Source: Phycisphaerae bacterium (GTDB lineage Bacteria > Planctomycetota > Phycisphaerae > Phycisphaerales > UBA1924). Taken from it: a stretch of 64,000 nt of DNA. The DNA lies in assembly GCA_030432905.1 (NCBI GenBank), contig JAUILU010000005.1, positions 186,001 to 250,000 of the forward strand, in the 5' to 3' direction. How positions within the stretch are numbered: the first letter of the stretch is position 1; each line of letters opens with the position of its first letter. A model generated the notes under the pieces. That model saw only the letters and a list, made by a program, of their open reading frames with translations, made no database searches and was not told where the DNA came from. Made by a program: the position numbers and the translations under genes. Positions 8,719 to 16,874 of the stretch are shown in pieces.

Positions 8719-9687
8719 GTGAACGGCGCACGCGGCTATATCCAACTCATCGCCACCGGCGGCACGATCTCGATCGGGCCTGACGGTGTGCTGCGCGCCG
8801 GGTCGATGATCAAGATGGCGCGCCGGCTGCCGGCGGATGTGCCGATCCGGGGCGAGGATTTCGCAACGGTGCCAAGCAGTTGCATGACTCAGGATGACCA
8901 CCGCAAGCTCGCCGAGCGAGTGAACGGATCGCTCGCGGATGATGGCTGCCTCGGGGTCGTCATCACGCACGGCACGGACTCGATGGAAGAAACCGCGGTT
9001 GCGCTCGAGATGCTGTGCGCGCCGAGTAAGCCCGTTGTTGTGACCGGCGCGATGGTGCCCAGCAAGGACAGCGGCGCTGACGGGCCGGGCAATGTGGCCG
9101 ATGCGATCGAGTACGCGCTGAGCGATGACGCGGGCAGGGCGGGCGTGGTTGTGGTGATGAACAGCCGGGTGCACGCGGCGTTTGAGGTTCAGAAGCTGCA
9201 CACGATTAGCAAGGATGCGTTTAGCTCGGGCGACGCCGGGCCGATCGGGTTGGTCGCGCCGGGTGATGTGGAACTCGTACGCACGCCGACGAGGCTTGGG
9301 CTGAAATCGGACACGCTGGATGACTCGGTCGAGCTGATCAAACTCACCGCGGGCGGCGGCGCGAGGCTGATCGACTGCGCGGCCCAGGGCGGCGCGAGGG
9401 GCATCGTGATCGAGGCGTTCGGGGTTGGCAATCTGCCGGAGCGTGTGATCGAGTCTGCCGAGTCGGCGCGCCGGGGCGGCGCGGTGGTGCTCGTGACGAC
9501 TCGTGTGGGTTCGGGGCCGATCCTGCTCTGCGGGTCTGCGATCAAGGCGGGGCTGATCCCGGCGACGGTCGGCGGGCGACGTGTGTCCGGGCTTGCGGCA
9601 CGGATCATGCTGATGGCGATGCTCGGGGCGGGGCTTGGTGGCAGGGAGATCTCGGACCTTCTTTCGGCGGGCGGTTCTGAGGGGTAG
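8719..9687 (+). CDS. L-asparaginase family protein
   Basis: About 322 residues; it hydrolyses L-asparagine to aspartate and ammonia or acts on a related amide. The family signatures are clear: IATGGTISIG near residue 14 (first catalytic Thr), THGTDSMEETA near 90 (second Thr and Asp), GAMVPSKDSGADGPGN, and VQKLHTISKDAF with the conserved Lys. No signal peptide is seen, which favours the cytoplasmic type. The start is uncertain: GTG at 8719 and TTG at 8713 are in frame, there is no good Shine-Dalgarno, and the domain begins only about nine residues later. The TAG stop at 9685-9687 overlaps a GTG of the following reading frame. Confidence 0.88.
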   Translation: MNGARGYIQLIATGGTISIGPDGVLRAGSMIKMARRLPADVPIRGEDFATVPSSCMTQDDHRKLAERVNGSLADDGCLGVVITHGTDSMEETAVALEMLCAPSKPVVVTGAMVPSKDSGADGPGNVADAIEYALSDDAGRAGVVVVMNSRVHAAFEVQKLHTISKDAFSSGDAGPIGLVAPGDVELVRTPTRLGLKSDTLDDSVELIKLTAGGGARLIDCAAQGGARGIVIEAFGVGNLPERVIESAESARRGGAVVLVTTRVGSGPILLCGSAIKAGLIPATVGGRRVSGLAARIMLMAMLGAGLGGREISDLLSAGGSEG

Positions 9688-9743
9688 TGTTGAGTCCGGG
9701 GCACGCTGCCGCCGATGACATGGGACGAGGACGACACGCACGC

Positions 9744-10820
9744 ATGCAAGGCAAGTACCCAAACTGGTTCGCGTATCAGGCCGCCCGGCTCAAGAGGATG
9801 CCGATGGTGTCGCAGCTGCGCGACCTTGTGTCGTGGGAACCGATGACCGCGCCCGAGGAGGGCTACACGGTCGTAATCGGTTGCATGGCGGCTCTGCCCG
9901 ACGTCGCGGTGACCAACCTGAACCTGATGCGCCGCATGCAGATGCCCAGCGCCAAACAGGTGATCCTTGTGTTCGATCGCCCGGCGGAGCAGATGCCCGA
10001 GGGGCTGGTCGAACGGATCGAGGAAGCGCGCGGCGACATGCCCGTGACGATCCTGAACTATTCCGAGAAACAGCACGCAGTCGCGGAGCGCATCAAATGG
10101 GGTTGGGTGTACGCGTGGATGAGCTGGTCGATCGGGATCGGTGCGAGCAAGACCAGGCACGTGCTGCTGCACGATCTTGATGCGATGCCCGTGAACCCGA
10201 AGTTTTTCGAACGGCGGTACGAGCTGGCGCGTGACAGCGGCAAGGCGTTCTTCGGCATCCGCTGGTACAAGGGCAACGGAATCCTGCCGACGGACGAGCT
10301 GACGACCACGTTCGAGATGGTGCTCGATGCGCAGGTCATGCGAGAGAAGACGAAGCCGATCCACGGGTTTAACACGATCCGCAAGCTGGACGGCCGGGCG
10401 TGTGACTTCGATACGTTTTTGTACTCGCAGTTGATCGTTTGCAACTCGGGGCAGGCCCCGATCGACGAGGGGGACATGGTTCACCCGTCGCAGATGATCT
10501 GCCAGTACACGGACATGATCGCGGGCCGGAACACGGCACCGATGCCCAAAACGAATCTGCCGCTGATGCCGGTGTACATGCACCTCGGCGGGCACAGCGA
10601 GCCCTTGGAGCACATCACGTCGCATCTCAAAGAGACCGGCGACGCGAGGCTGCCCTTTATGGGCAAGTCGCTGGACGTCTCGAAGATGACGAGCGTCCAC
10701 TGGGTCTGGCTCGAGGCCGAGGCGCGGAAGCTGGGCGTCGCGGCGGCGGGCGAGGTCAGCCAGGAACTCGATACCTATCTCGGGCTGCTCCGCGACAGGG
10801 TCGAGGCCAACGGCGTCTGA
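9744..10820 (+). CDS. GT-A-like glycosyltransferase-type protein, family not identified
   Basis: 358 residues from ATG 9744; the frame is open from GTG 9687, where it would overlap the asparaginase stop by one base, so a longer and translationally coupled form is possible. Text such as YTVVIGCMAALPDVAVTNLN and VLLHDLDAMPVNPKFFE (a DxD-like motif about residue 150) suggests a nucleotide-sugar-binding GT-A fold. MYMHLGGHSEPLEH and VHPSQMICQYTDMIAGRN are further conserved-looking blocks that may carry the catalytic His. No membrane segment is present. The acceptor and donor are unknown. It lies tail to head with the asparaginase gene and may be cotranscribed with it. Confidence 0.6.
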   Translation: MQGKYPNWFAYQAARLKRMPMVSQLRDLVSWEPMTAPEEGYTVVIGCMAALPDVAVTNLNLMRRMQMPSAKQVILVFDRPAEQMPEGLVERIEEARGDMPVTILNYSEKQHAVAERIKWGWVYAWMSWSIGIGASKTRHVLLHDLDAMPVNPKFFERRYELARDSGKAFFGIRWYKGNGILPTDELTTTFEMVLDAQVMREKTKPIHGFNTIRKLDGRACDFDTFLYSQLIVCNSGQAPIDEGDMVHPSQMICQYTDMIAGRNTAPMPKTNLPLMPVYMHLGGHSEPLEHITSHLKETGDARLPFMGKSLDVSKMTSVHWVWLEAEARKLGVAAAGEVSQELDTYLGLLRDRVEANGV

Positions 10821-10920
10821 CGAAGCTCTGAAATCGGACTGATGATTCTCCAAGTACACTGCATCGGGCGGCGGTTGCGCGCCGGCGGTACACAGACACG
10901 CTTACACACGGGGGAATCGC

Positions 10921-11712
10921 ATGATCCGGCAGACAGCACTCTCGATCGGCGCACTCGGGCTCGTTGCGGTCACCGGCTGCACCTCGCACTGGCAGCACGC
11001 CAACAAGCACGCCACGTACAAGGCGCTCATCCCGAGCGAGACCGTTGACGCGGCCCACTCGGTCAGCATCGTGACGCGGGCGGGTGATGTGCTGCTCGAA
11101 TCGACCGACGACGGCCCGAAGGTCGTGGGCAAGGTCAGGGCGACCACGCAGGCACGCGCCGACGCGACGACGGTCTCGACCGCGATCGACGGCGACACGC
11201 TGCAGATCACCGTGAACTGGCCCGACGGCAAACGCAAGAACAGCGAGGGGTGCGACCTGCTCGTGTACCTGCCGACGATGACGGGTGTCACGATCGACAC
11301 CTCGGCGGGCGATGTGTTCGTCAAGGACATGGCGGGGCTTCTGGATATCAGTTCGTCGGCAGGTGACATCGAGGTGCACGACCACGAAGGTGCTGTCAAA
11401 GCGCGGGGCTCGGCGGGCGACATCGATTTCTGGGACGTTTCGGGCACGGTCGATGTCGAGACGAGCGCGGGGCAGATTTCGCTGCACCGGGTCGGTGCGC
11501 CGGCGACGGTCAAGACCTCGGCGGGCGACATCTACGTGATCCTGAACAAGGGCTCGGCGGGCACGCTCTCGGCGAGCACGACCGCGGGCGACGTCAGCCT
11601 TATCGGCACCGGATTCAAGAGCAGCGGAACCGTTCAGATTTCTGACGATGGACCGATTAGTCGGTTCGAGACGTCCGCGGGTGATATTGAGGTCGTGATC
11701 GAGTCTGAATAA
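10921..11712 (+). CDS. DUF4097-type lipoprotein with TSAGDI repeats
   Basis: 263 residues. Residues 1-20 are a lipoprotein signal (ALGLVAVTGC, lipid Cys at 20). The rest is a beta-structure of short repeats built round S-A-G-D-I/V: DTSAGDVFV, SSSAGDIEV, RGSAGDIDF, ETSAGQISL, KTSAGDIYV, TTAGDVSL and ETSAGDIEV. This is the signature of the DUF4097/DUF4098 adhesin-like family, a single-stranded beta-helix often found near envelope-stress and transmembrane regulators. No such regulator is adjacent here. It is probably an envelope protein of unknown binding function. ATG 10921 follows GGGGGAATCGC, which gives a usable but imperfect ribosome-binding site. Confidence 0.8.
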   Translation: MIRQTALSIGALGLVAVTGCTSHWQHANKHATYKALIPSETVDAAHSVSIVTRAGDVLLESTDDGPKVVGKVRATTQARADATTVSTAIDGDTLQITVNWPDGKRKNSEGCDLLVYLPTMTGVTIDTSAGDVFVKDMAGLLDISSSAGDIEVHDHEGAVKARGSAGDIDFWDVSGTVDVETSAGQISLHRVGAPATVKTSAGDIYVILNKGSAGTLSASTTAGDVSLIGTGFKSSGTVQISDDGPISRFETSAGDIEVVIESE

Positions 11713-11830
11713 CACGTCCGTATGCGTGGCGCGGGCTTACAGCCGGCACAGACCGACTAGGCCTTACGCAGAAGACACGGATGTCCCTCAACTGGGTTGC
11801 GTTGAAAAGTCGGTGGCGCATGTTTCTGTC

Positions 11831-12229
11831 ATGGGAAGAATATCAAGAAACATACTGCCTGACATGCAACGCTGCGGCGAGCCGCAGGACCGTCCTGAGA
11901 ACCACCGCCGACACGGCCGGCTGCACACGCAGAAGACCGAGTGCTCGATCGGTTACATCGAGGACATCTCTTGCTCGGGGATGCGAGTCTCGACGAAGCA
12001 GAAGATGAAGCCCTCGAACAAGACCATCGGCCTGCGTCTGGAAACGCTCGACGGCCCGACCACGCTGCCCTGCCGGGTTGTGTGGGCACGGCGCACCGGG
12101 CTCCGCAGATGGCTTGTCGGTGTCGAGTACACAGCCATGTCGCTCGATCAGCGGAACATGCTGAACCAGCTGGCCCGTGCGGTCAGCAAGAACGAGTGCA
12201 TGAGCATGCCGAGCAAGCGGGCCGGCTAA
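11831..12229 (+). CDS. PilZ-domain protein
   Basis: 132 residues from ATG 11831; the frame is open back to 11726, so a longer form cannot be excluded and no good Shine-Dalgarno marks the start. ENHRRHGRLHTQKTECSIGY, the downstream IEDISCSGMRVSTK and the final RRWLVGVEYTAMS match the PilZ fold (RxxxR, then D-x-S-x-x-G, then G-V-x-F/Y). PilZ domains bind cyclic-di-GMP and regulate motility, polysaccharide or secretion. The arginines of the RRHGR segment keep the ligand-binding pattern. The HD-GYP protein at 30041-31345 is a possible phosphodiesterase for the same messenger. The intrinsic terminator at 12264-12292 ends this unit. Confidence 0.75.
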   Translation: MGRISRNILPDMQRCGEPQDRPENHRRHGRLHTQKTECSIGYIEDISCSGMRVSTKQKMKPSNKTIGLRLETLDGPTTLPCRVVWARRTGLRRWLVGVEYTAMSLDQRNMLNQLARAVSKNECMSMPSKRAG

Positions 12230-12263
12230 GCCGAGCTCCTGCCAATACCCTTGCCTCCTGATA

Positions 12264-12294
12264 GGCTCTACGCTTCGGCGTGGAGCCTTTTTCT
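12264..12294 (+). terminator. Intrinsic terminator that also contains the wrbA ribosome-binding site
   Basis: GGCTCTACGC (12264-12273), loop TTCG (12274-12277) and GCGTGGAGCC (12278-12287) form a 10-bp hairpin with one G-T wobble. Five T residues follow (12288-12292), then ATG at 12295. The GGAG at 12282-12285 in the 3' arm is spaced 9 nt from that ATG and is the only Shine-Dalgarno candidate. The element therefore looks like a terminator for the PilZ gene and a cover for the ribosome-binding site of the next gene. Confidence 0.75.
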
Positions 12295-12882
12295 ATGGCA
12301 AAGATCGCGATTGTCTATCACAGCGGGTTCGGGCACACCAAGGTCGTCGCCGAGTGCATCGCGCGCGGGGCGCAGGAGGTCGGGGGCACCGCGGTGAGTG
12401 TGGTGTCTGCCGAGGAGCTGCCGGACCCCGAAGGCGAATCGATGGGCGGCAGGTGGGACGAGCTCCAAGACGCCGACTGCATCGTGTTCGGCTGCCCGAC
12501 ATACATGGGCTCGGTTACCGCTGAAATGAAGCGCGTGTTCGAGGCGTCGAGCAAGTTCTGGTTTGCACAGAAGTGGCGCGACAAGCTGGCTGCGGGGTTC
12601 ACCAACGCCGCGGCGACCTCGGGCGACAAGCTCAACACGCTGCAGGACATCTTCCATTTCTGCATGCAGCACAGCATGCTCTGGGTCAGCCAGGGCGTGA
12701 TGTACGGCGGCGACGGCGAGAACGACATCAACCGCATGGGCTCGTACATGGGCTGCATGGCGCAGTCGGGCGACGACTCGCCCGAGATCACCCCCCCACC
12801 GGGCGATCGCCAGACCGCGGAGTTGTTCGGCAAGCGGCTCGCCGAGCTTGCGCACAGGTACACATCAGGAGACAGGTCATGA
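12295..12882 (+). CDS. wrbA: WrbA-like flavodoxin/NAD(P)H:quinone oxidoreductase family protein
   Basis: 195 residues. It starts MAKIAIVYHSGFGHTKVVAE; the FMN phosphate loop is within the first 16 residues, so no later start is possible. Further flavodoxin-like blocks are DCIVFGCPTYMGSVTAEMK (about 62-80), AAGFTNAAATSGDK, and LWVSQGVMYGG. The family reduces quinones by two electrons with FMN and protects against oxidative stress. The ribosome-binding site lies in the terminator-like hairpin at 12264-12294. The stop TGA (12880-12882) overlaps the ATG (12879) of the SnoaL-EEP gene, so the two are translationally coupled. WrbA or a closely related flavodoxin-fold reductase is the safest reading. 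Confidence 0.8.
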   Translation: MAKIAIVYHSGFGHTKVVAECIARGAQEVGGTAVSVVSAEELPDPEGESMGGRWDELQDADCIVFGCPTYMGSVTAEMKRVFEASSKFWFAQKWRDKLAAGFTNAAATSGDKLNTLQDIFHFCMQHSMLWVSQGVMYGGDGENDINRMGSYMGCMAQSGDDSPEITPPPGDRQTAELFGKRLAELAHRYTSGDRS

Positions 12883-14129
12883 GATACGTCATCGCGCTGC
12901 TGGCACTGGTGATTTCGCCGATCGTGGCTGCGCAGCCGGAGCACGAGGTGTACAAGCTGCTGCACGAGATGCACGAGGCGACGAAGGCCGCCGACCATGA
13001 GGCGTACTTTGACATGTTCACCGAGGACGCGGTGTTCTTCGGCACGGACATCTGGGAACGCTGGCCCAAGCACAAATTCGAGTCGCTCTACAGACCCTAC
13101 ATGGAGGGCGGCAACGGCTGGTGGTTCCAGATGCGCGACCGGCACATCGATGTCCAGCCGGGCGAGACCGTCGCGCTCTTCGACGAGACGCTGTACTCCG
13201 AGTCCTACGGCCAGTGCCGGGGCTCGGGCGCGTGCAGGCTCGAAGACGGCGAATGGAAGATCACGCGCTACCACCTCGACATCACCATTCCAAACGGCGC
13301 CAGCGGTGATGTTGTGAACTCCATCCGCGAGTTTGAGGCCAACAACATCGAGCTGATGACGTTCAACATCCGTTACGGCACAGCCAACGACGGCATCAAC
13401 TCGTGGCAGAACCGGGGCAACACGGTCTCGGCGCTGATCCGCGGCGACCTGCCCGACGTCATTGGTATCCAGGAAGCGCTGCACAGCCAGATTCTGGATC
13501 TGGAGCCGGTGCTCCCCGGGTACAAGTGGACTGGTGTCGGGCGCGACGACGGCAAAGAGAATGGCGAGTACGCGCCGATCTTCTACAACGCGGACAAACT
13601 CGAACTCGTCAACTCGGGCACGTTCTGGTTCAGCGAATCACCGGATGAGCCGGGCTCAACGTCCTACGGCAACACGATCCCACGCATCTGCACGTGGGCG
13701 CACTTCAGCGCGATCCACGCGAGTGAGCCGACGCACTTTATGGTCGCCAACGTTCATCTCGATCATCAGTCCGCCGAGTCGCGACTGAGGAGCATGCAGC
13801 AGGTCAAGGATCTGCTCGCGCAGGACGGGCTTGCCGAGAACTACCCGTGCTTCGTGCTTGGCGACTTCAACTGCACGCCCGACTCCGAACCGGCGACGGT
13901 GCTTCTTGGCAACGGCTGGAAGACGGCGGTCGATGATGAGAACGCGGCGGGCACGTTCCACGGCTTTACGGGTGAGCCGGGCAACCGGATCGACATGATC
14001 ATGATCCCCGATCGCTGCGAGGCGACCGAGGCGGAGGTCATCACGGTCGGAGGCGGCGAGAACGGGATCTGGCCGAGCGATCACTTCCCGGTCAGGGCGA
14101 TCGTCACGCTCAAGCCGGCGAGCCAGTAG
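12879..14129 (+). CDS. Secreted fusion of a SnoaL/NTF2-like domain and an EEP nuclease/phosphatase domain
   Basis: 416 residues. MRYVIALLALVISPIVAAQ is a signal peptide. Residues about 25-145 are an NTF2/SnoaL-like (DUF4440) domain: YKLLHEMHEATKAADHEAY, FTEDAVFFGTD, DGEWKITRYHLDI. Residues about 150-416 are an endonuclease/exonuclease/phosphatase (EEP) domain: IELMTFNIRYG, VIGIQEAL (catalytic Glu), VANVHLDHQSAESR, VLGDFNCTPDS (Asp/Asn pair) and PSDHFPVRA (final Asp-His). All expected EEP catalytic residues are present. ATG 12879 overlaps the wrbA stop. The 3' end overlaps the convergent threonine aldolase by 20 bp. The combination suggests an exported phosphodiesterase; the substrate is unknown. 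Confidence 0.83.
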   Translation: MRYVIALLALVISPIVAAQPEHEVYKLLHEMHEATKAADHEAYFDMFTEDAVFFGTDIWERWPKHKFESLYRPYMEGGNGWWFQMRDRHIDVQPGETVALFDETLYSESYGQCRGSGACRLEDGEWKITRYHLDITIPNGASGDVVNSIREFEANNIELMTFNIRYGTANDGINSWQNRGNTVSALIRGDLPDVIGIQEALHSQILDLEPVLPGYKWTGVGRDDGKENGEYAPIFYNADKLELVNSGTFWFSESPDEPGSTSYGNTIPRICTWAHFSAIHASEPTHFMVANVHLDHQSAESRLRSMQQVKDLLAQDGLAENYPCFVLGDFNCTPDSEPATVLLGNGWKTAVDDENAAGTFHGFTGEPGNRIDMIMIPDRCEATEAEVITVGGGENGIWPSDHFPVRAIVTLKPASQ

Positions 14130-15156
14130 CGCCGGCGGCCTGTGCGATCAGGTCTGATGCTCTGGCAACATCGTCGTCGGTGATGTGCAGGTGCATCACT
14201 GCGCGTACGCCCTGCGGGCTTTCGTCGAGCATGCGCACGCTGTCGTCGAGTTTCGCGCAGAACTCGGCTGCGGTCCCGAGCGAGGGGTCCACGCCGAAGT
14301 AGACCATGTTGGTCTCGATCCGCGAGGCGTCAACCGTGAGGCCCGGGATCTCCGCGATGGCCTCGGCGAGTGCACTGGCCCGACGGTGGTCGTCGCCGAT
14401 GCGCTGGCGATTGTGATCGAGCGCATGCGATGCGGCGGCGGCTAGCAGGCCGGCCTGGCGCATCGCGCCGCCGACGACTTTGCGGAGCCTGCGGGCCTTG
14501 GCGATCGCTGCCTTGTCACCGATGAGCACCGATCCGAACGGGCAGCCGAGGCCCTTGCTGAAGCAGACACTGACGGTGTCTGTGAACTCGGCGAAGTCGG
14601 CTGGTTCAAGACCCGACGCGGCGCAGGCGTTCCAGAGTCGTGCGCCGTCCATGTGGACGCGGAGTCCGAGCTCGGTTGATCTGCCGTAGACATCGGCGAG
14701 TTGTTCGATGGGCCAGACGGCCCCGCCGCCGCGGTTGTGCGTGTTCTCGACGCAGACGAGGCTCGTGCGCGGGAAGTGCTCGTCGTCGTGCCGAACGAGC
14801 CGTTCGACGTCGTCGCCGGTGAACAGGCCCCGCTCGCCGCGTGTGAAGCGAAGCGAGCAGCCCGAGACCGCGGCGAACCCGGCGGCCTCGTAGTAGTAGA
14901 TGTGGCAGTTCTCGTCGCAGATGATCTCTTCGCCGGGCTGGGTCTGGCTTCGGACGGCGAGCAGGTTCGCCATGGTGCCGGACGGGACAAAGAGCGCGGC
15001 TTCCTTGCCGAGCAGTTCGGCGACCTTGGCTTCGAGACTGCGGACACTCGGGTCGCCCTCGAGCACATCGTCGCCGAGCGGCGCTGCCATCATAGCCTCG
15101 CGCATCGCGGGCGTGGGCTGGGTCACGGTGTCAGAGCGGAAGTCGATTGGTGTCAT
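14110..15156 (-). CDS. ltaE: Low-specificity L-threonine aldolase
   Basis: 348 residues; a pyridoxal-phosphate enzyme that cleaves L-threonine and L-allo-threonine to glycine and acetaldehyde. The N-terminus FRSDTVTQPTPAMREAM, GDDVLEGDPSV, FVPSGTMANLLAV, ENTHNRGGGAVWP, RVHMDGARLWNA and VCFSKGLGCPFGSVL are the signature blocks; the Lys in FSKGLG is the cofactor lysine. The 5' end (about the first 40 codons) exists a second time, damaged, at 15991-16106. The 3' end overlaps the convergent SnoaL-EEP gene by 20 bp. Confidence 0.93.
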   Translation of the reverse strand: MTPIDFRSDTVTQPTPAMREAMMAAPLGDDVLEGDPSVRSLEAKVAELLGKEAALFVPSGTMANLLAVRSQTQPGEEIICDENCHIYYYEAAGFAAVSGCSLRFTRGERGLFTGDDVERLVRHDDEHFPRTSLVCVENTHNRGGGAVWPIEQLADVYGRSTELGLRVHMDGARLWNACAASGLEPADFAEFTDTVSVCFSKGLGCPFGSVLIGDKAAIAKARRLRKVVGGAMRQAGLLAAAASHALDHNRQRIGDDHRRASALAEAIAEIPGLTVDASRIETNMVYFGVDPSLGTAAEFCAKLDDSVRMLDESPQGVRAVMHLHITDDDVARASDLIAQAAGATGSPA

Positions 15157-15260
15157 GCGGAGATCATGTCACCTTCGCCGGCGTGATGCAAGCACGAGCC
15201 CGGCCGGGGCGAGCAGGAACGTGGCGGGTGCGGGGATGATCTCGATCCGGATTTCCCAGT
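15034..15260. repeat. Duplicated segment, copy A (aldolase 5' end plus tail of sorted-protein gene)
   Basis: This stretch spans the first 41 codons of the threonine aldolase, the short gap and the last 31 codons of the neighbouring sorted-protein gene. It recurs at 15991-16210. Inside it, 15181-15240 and 16131-16190 differ at one of 60 bases. The two copies are 950-957 bp apart. Confidence 0.85.
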
Positions 15261-15897
15261 AGGTGTTGGCGAGCCCGAGAGGCGAATTGGCTCCGCCGCC
15301 GTGATCAGACTGGAAGCTGATCGTGCGCGTCCCGGACATTACTGTTGTTGTGTCGATCATCGCAACCGTACTGGACGGGGGATGGAGCGGCGAAGCGATG
15401 AACTGTTCTGGGAGCCCTGAAAACACCGTCCCGTTCTGCAGAATCGGCGGCCCAATATCTGGGAACAACTCAGGATCATGGTGCAACGAGCCCGTAACAC
15501 GCACGAGACTGTTGTCGGGCACGGTGAATCGGATCGTGCCAGAAATTTGGTGGAATTGATGGTTGATCAGTTCAGTCGGTTCGACACCCGGGGAGAACGA
15601 GAAATATTCGTTGCCTGTGAGTGACCCGGTGTAGGTCAGTGTATCGCCGGTGTTCACTGTGCTGTAGGACTGCTCGAACCTCGTGACAATACCGGGCGTG
15701 CCCTCGTAGAGAATTTCGCGTGTTGTGTTGAGGCCGCCGGCTCCTGAGATGTTAAAGTCATCTACGACTTGCCCGCCGGGATCGGTCACTGCGTTACCAA
15801 CACTCGCGTAGCCACCCAGGCTGTATTCGGTGAGTTCGATCTGGCCCGCGGCGTGCGCTGATACCAGCGCGCCTGCAACAACGACAGCAAACTTCAT
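15169..15897 (-). CDS. Secreted protein with PEP-CTERM-like sorting tail, paralogue 1
   Basis: 242 residues from ATG 15897, preceded by GAGGAGAG on the minus strand. MKFAVVVAGALVSAHAAGQ is a signal peptide. The body contains LTEYSLGGYASVG, VRVTGSLHHDPELFPDIG and LQNGTVF. It ends in WEIRIEIIPAPATFLLAPAG, then a hydrophobic stretch and RRRR, a PEP-CTERM-like signal for an exosortase/archaeosortase-type enzyme. It shares these blocks with the product of the gene at 16119-16829, so the two are paralogues, almost identical only in the tail. The reading frame is open upstream to 16050, but that part is the damaged aldolase copy and not coding. Function unknown. Confidence 0.75.
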   Translation of the reverse strand: MKFAVVVAGALVSAHAAGQIELTEYSLGGYASVGNAVTDPGGQVVDDFNISGAGGLNTTREILYEGTPGIVTRFEQSYSTVNTGDTLTYTGSLTGNEYFSFSPGVEPTELINHQFHQISGTIRFTVPDNSLVRVTGSLHHDPELFPDIGPPILQNGTVFSGLPEQFIASPLHPPSSTVAMIDTTTVMSGTRTISFQSDHGGGANSPLGLANTYWEIRIEIIPAPATFLLAPAGLVLASRRRR

Positions 15898-15990
15898 AGC
15901 CGGCTCTCCTCTCACTGCCCCCGTGAGGCTTGAGTGTACCAGAAAGGCCTGATCTGCCCCAAGTGTATTTTCTGTTAAACCTCGGCCTTT

Positions 15991-16106
15991 GAGACTGCGG
16001 ACACTCGGGCCACCCTCGGGCACGTCGTCGCCGAGCGGCGCTTCCATCATGGCCTCGAGGACGTGGGCCGGGTCTCGGTGTCAGAGCGAAGGTCGATTGG
16101 TGTCAC
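15991..16106 (-). pseudogene. Remnant of the 5' end of the threonine aldolase gene
   Basis: On the minus strand the sequence from 16106 begins GTGACACCAATCGAC, matching the aldolase start except that ATG is now GTG. After about 20 codons a deletion shifts the frame and the original frame meets a TGA. The remainder up to 15991 still aligns at nucleotide level to the aldolase segment encoding GDDVLEGDPSVRSLE. It has no body of the enzyme and cannot be functional. Confidence 0.8.
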
Positions 16107-16210
16107 GCGGAGAACATGTCACCTGCGTCGGCGTGATGCAAGCACGAGCCCGGCCGGGGCGAGCAGGAACGTGGCGGATGCGGGGATGATCTGGACCGTG
16201 ATATCCCAGG
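15991..16210. repeat. Duplicated segment, copy B
   Basis: Second copy of 15034-15260. It contains scattered substitutions and about 7 bp of net deletion inside the aldolase part. The tail-coding part is nearly identical to copy A. Confidence 0.85.
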
Positions 16211-16829
16211 CTGTGTCAACACCCAGAAGGCCGCTGCCATCTCGACCGACCCAAGTGCTGTAGTTCACGAGACTGAAGACGTGATCTCCGGCATCGAAAT
16301 CGGCGACAATATCAAAGGCAACGTCGCCTTTAAAGGAATTGAAGGCACCAACAAAGCTATCGGTACTCGTAACATTAAAGTCTGTACCGTTCAGTAGAAC
16401 TACAGTCCCTAGCTGTTCGTCAACAAGCGGATCGTGCCTAAGAAACCCGCTCACACGAAGCTGGACAGGCTCAGCGAGAGAAAACGATACGCTGCTGAAC
16501 ATATTCATAGAATGTTCATAGAATGGAACAGCCGGATTGGTTGCCAAGGCGTATCCGGTATTGCGAAAGCCGTCTTGTATTGCTTCCGAGGTGTAACGCT
16601 GGGTGAGCGTTGCCGACTGGTCAAATCCTGGAAACAGCTCTTCGGTGAGCATCGATTCCACATTTATCTCATACCCTGCCACGCTGCTTTCAAAAAAGTT
16701 GTCGCCGAAATACTCATCAGTGTCAGCAAACTCCCAATAGCCACCTATTTGATGGTCTGTCAGGGTTAACTGCCCCGAGGCAGGTGAAGCAAACAAAATT
16801 GCGAGACAGAGGTAACGCGTAAATTTCAT
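16119..16829 (-). CDS. Secreted protein with PEP-CTERM-like sorting tail, paralogue 2
   Basis: 236 residues from ATG 16829. MKFTRYLCLAILFASPASGQ is a signal peptide. The blocks LTDHQIGGYWEF, LRVSGFLRHDPLVDEQLG and LLNGTDF parallel those of the protein encoded at 15169-15897, and the tail IIPASATFLLAPAG plus RRRR is almost the same. Most of the body is far more diverged and more AT-rich than the tail, which suggests that the tail was copied later by recombination or conversion. No good ribosome-binding site is seen. Function unknown; exported and sorted by analogy. Confidence 0.7.
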   Translation of the reverse strand: MKFTRYLCLAILFASPASGQLTLTDHQIGGYWEFADTDEYFGDNFFESSVAGYEINVESMLTEELFPGFDQSATLTQRYTSEAIQDGFRNTGYALATNPAVPFYEHSMNMFSSVSFSLAEPVQLRVSGFLRHDPLVDEQLGTVVLLNGTDFNVTSTDSFVGAFNSFKGDVAFDIVADFDAGDHVFSLVNYSTWVGRDGSGLLGVDTAWDITVQIIPASATFLLAPAGLVLASRRRR

Positions 16830-16874
16830 ACACTCAATTTTAGCACGTACTCCAAATAGCCTCAAGAGTAATTG

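Noticed and set aside
9189..10859. 556-codon open frame on the minus strand opposite the asparaginase and GT-A-like genes
   Set aside because: Composition artefact; no start signal or family text, while the plus-strand genes carry clear motifs.
12573..12878. N-terminal extension of the SnoaL-EEP protein inside wrbA
   Set aside because: It is antiphase to wrbA, Arg/His-rich, and the signal peptide at 12879 marks the real start.
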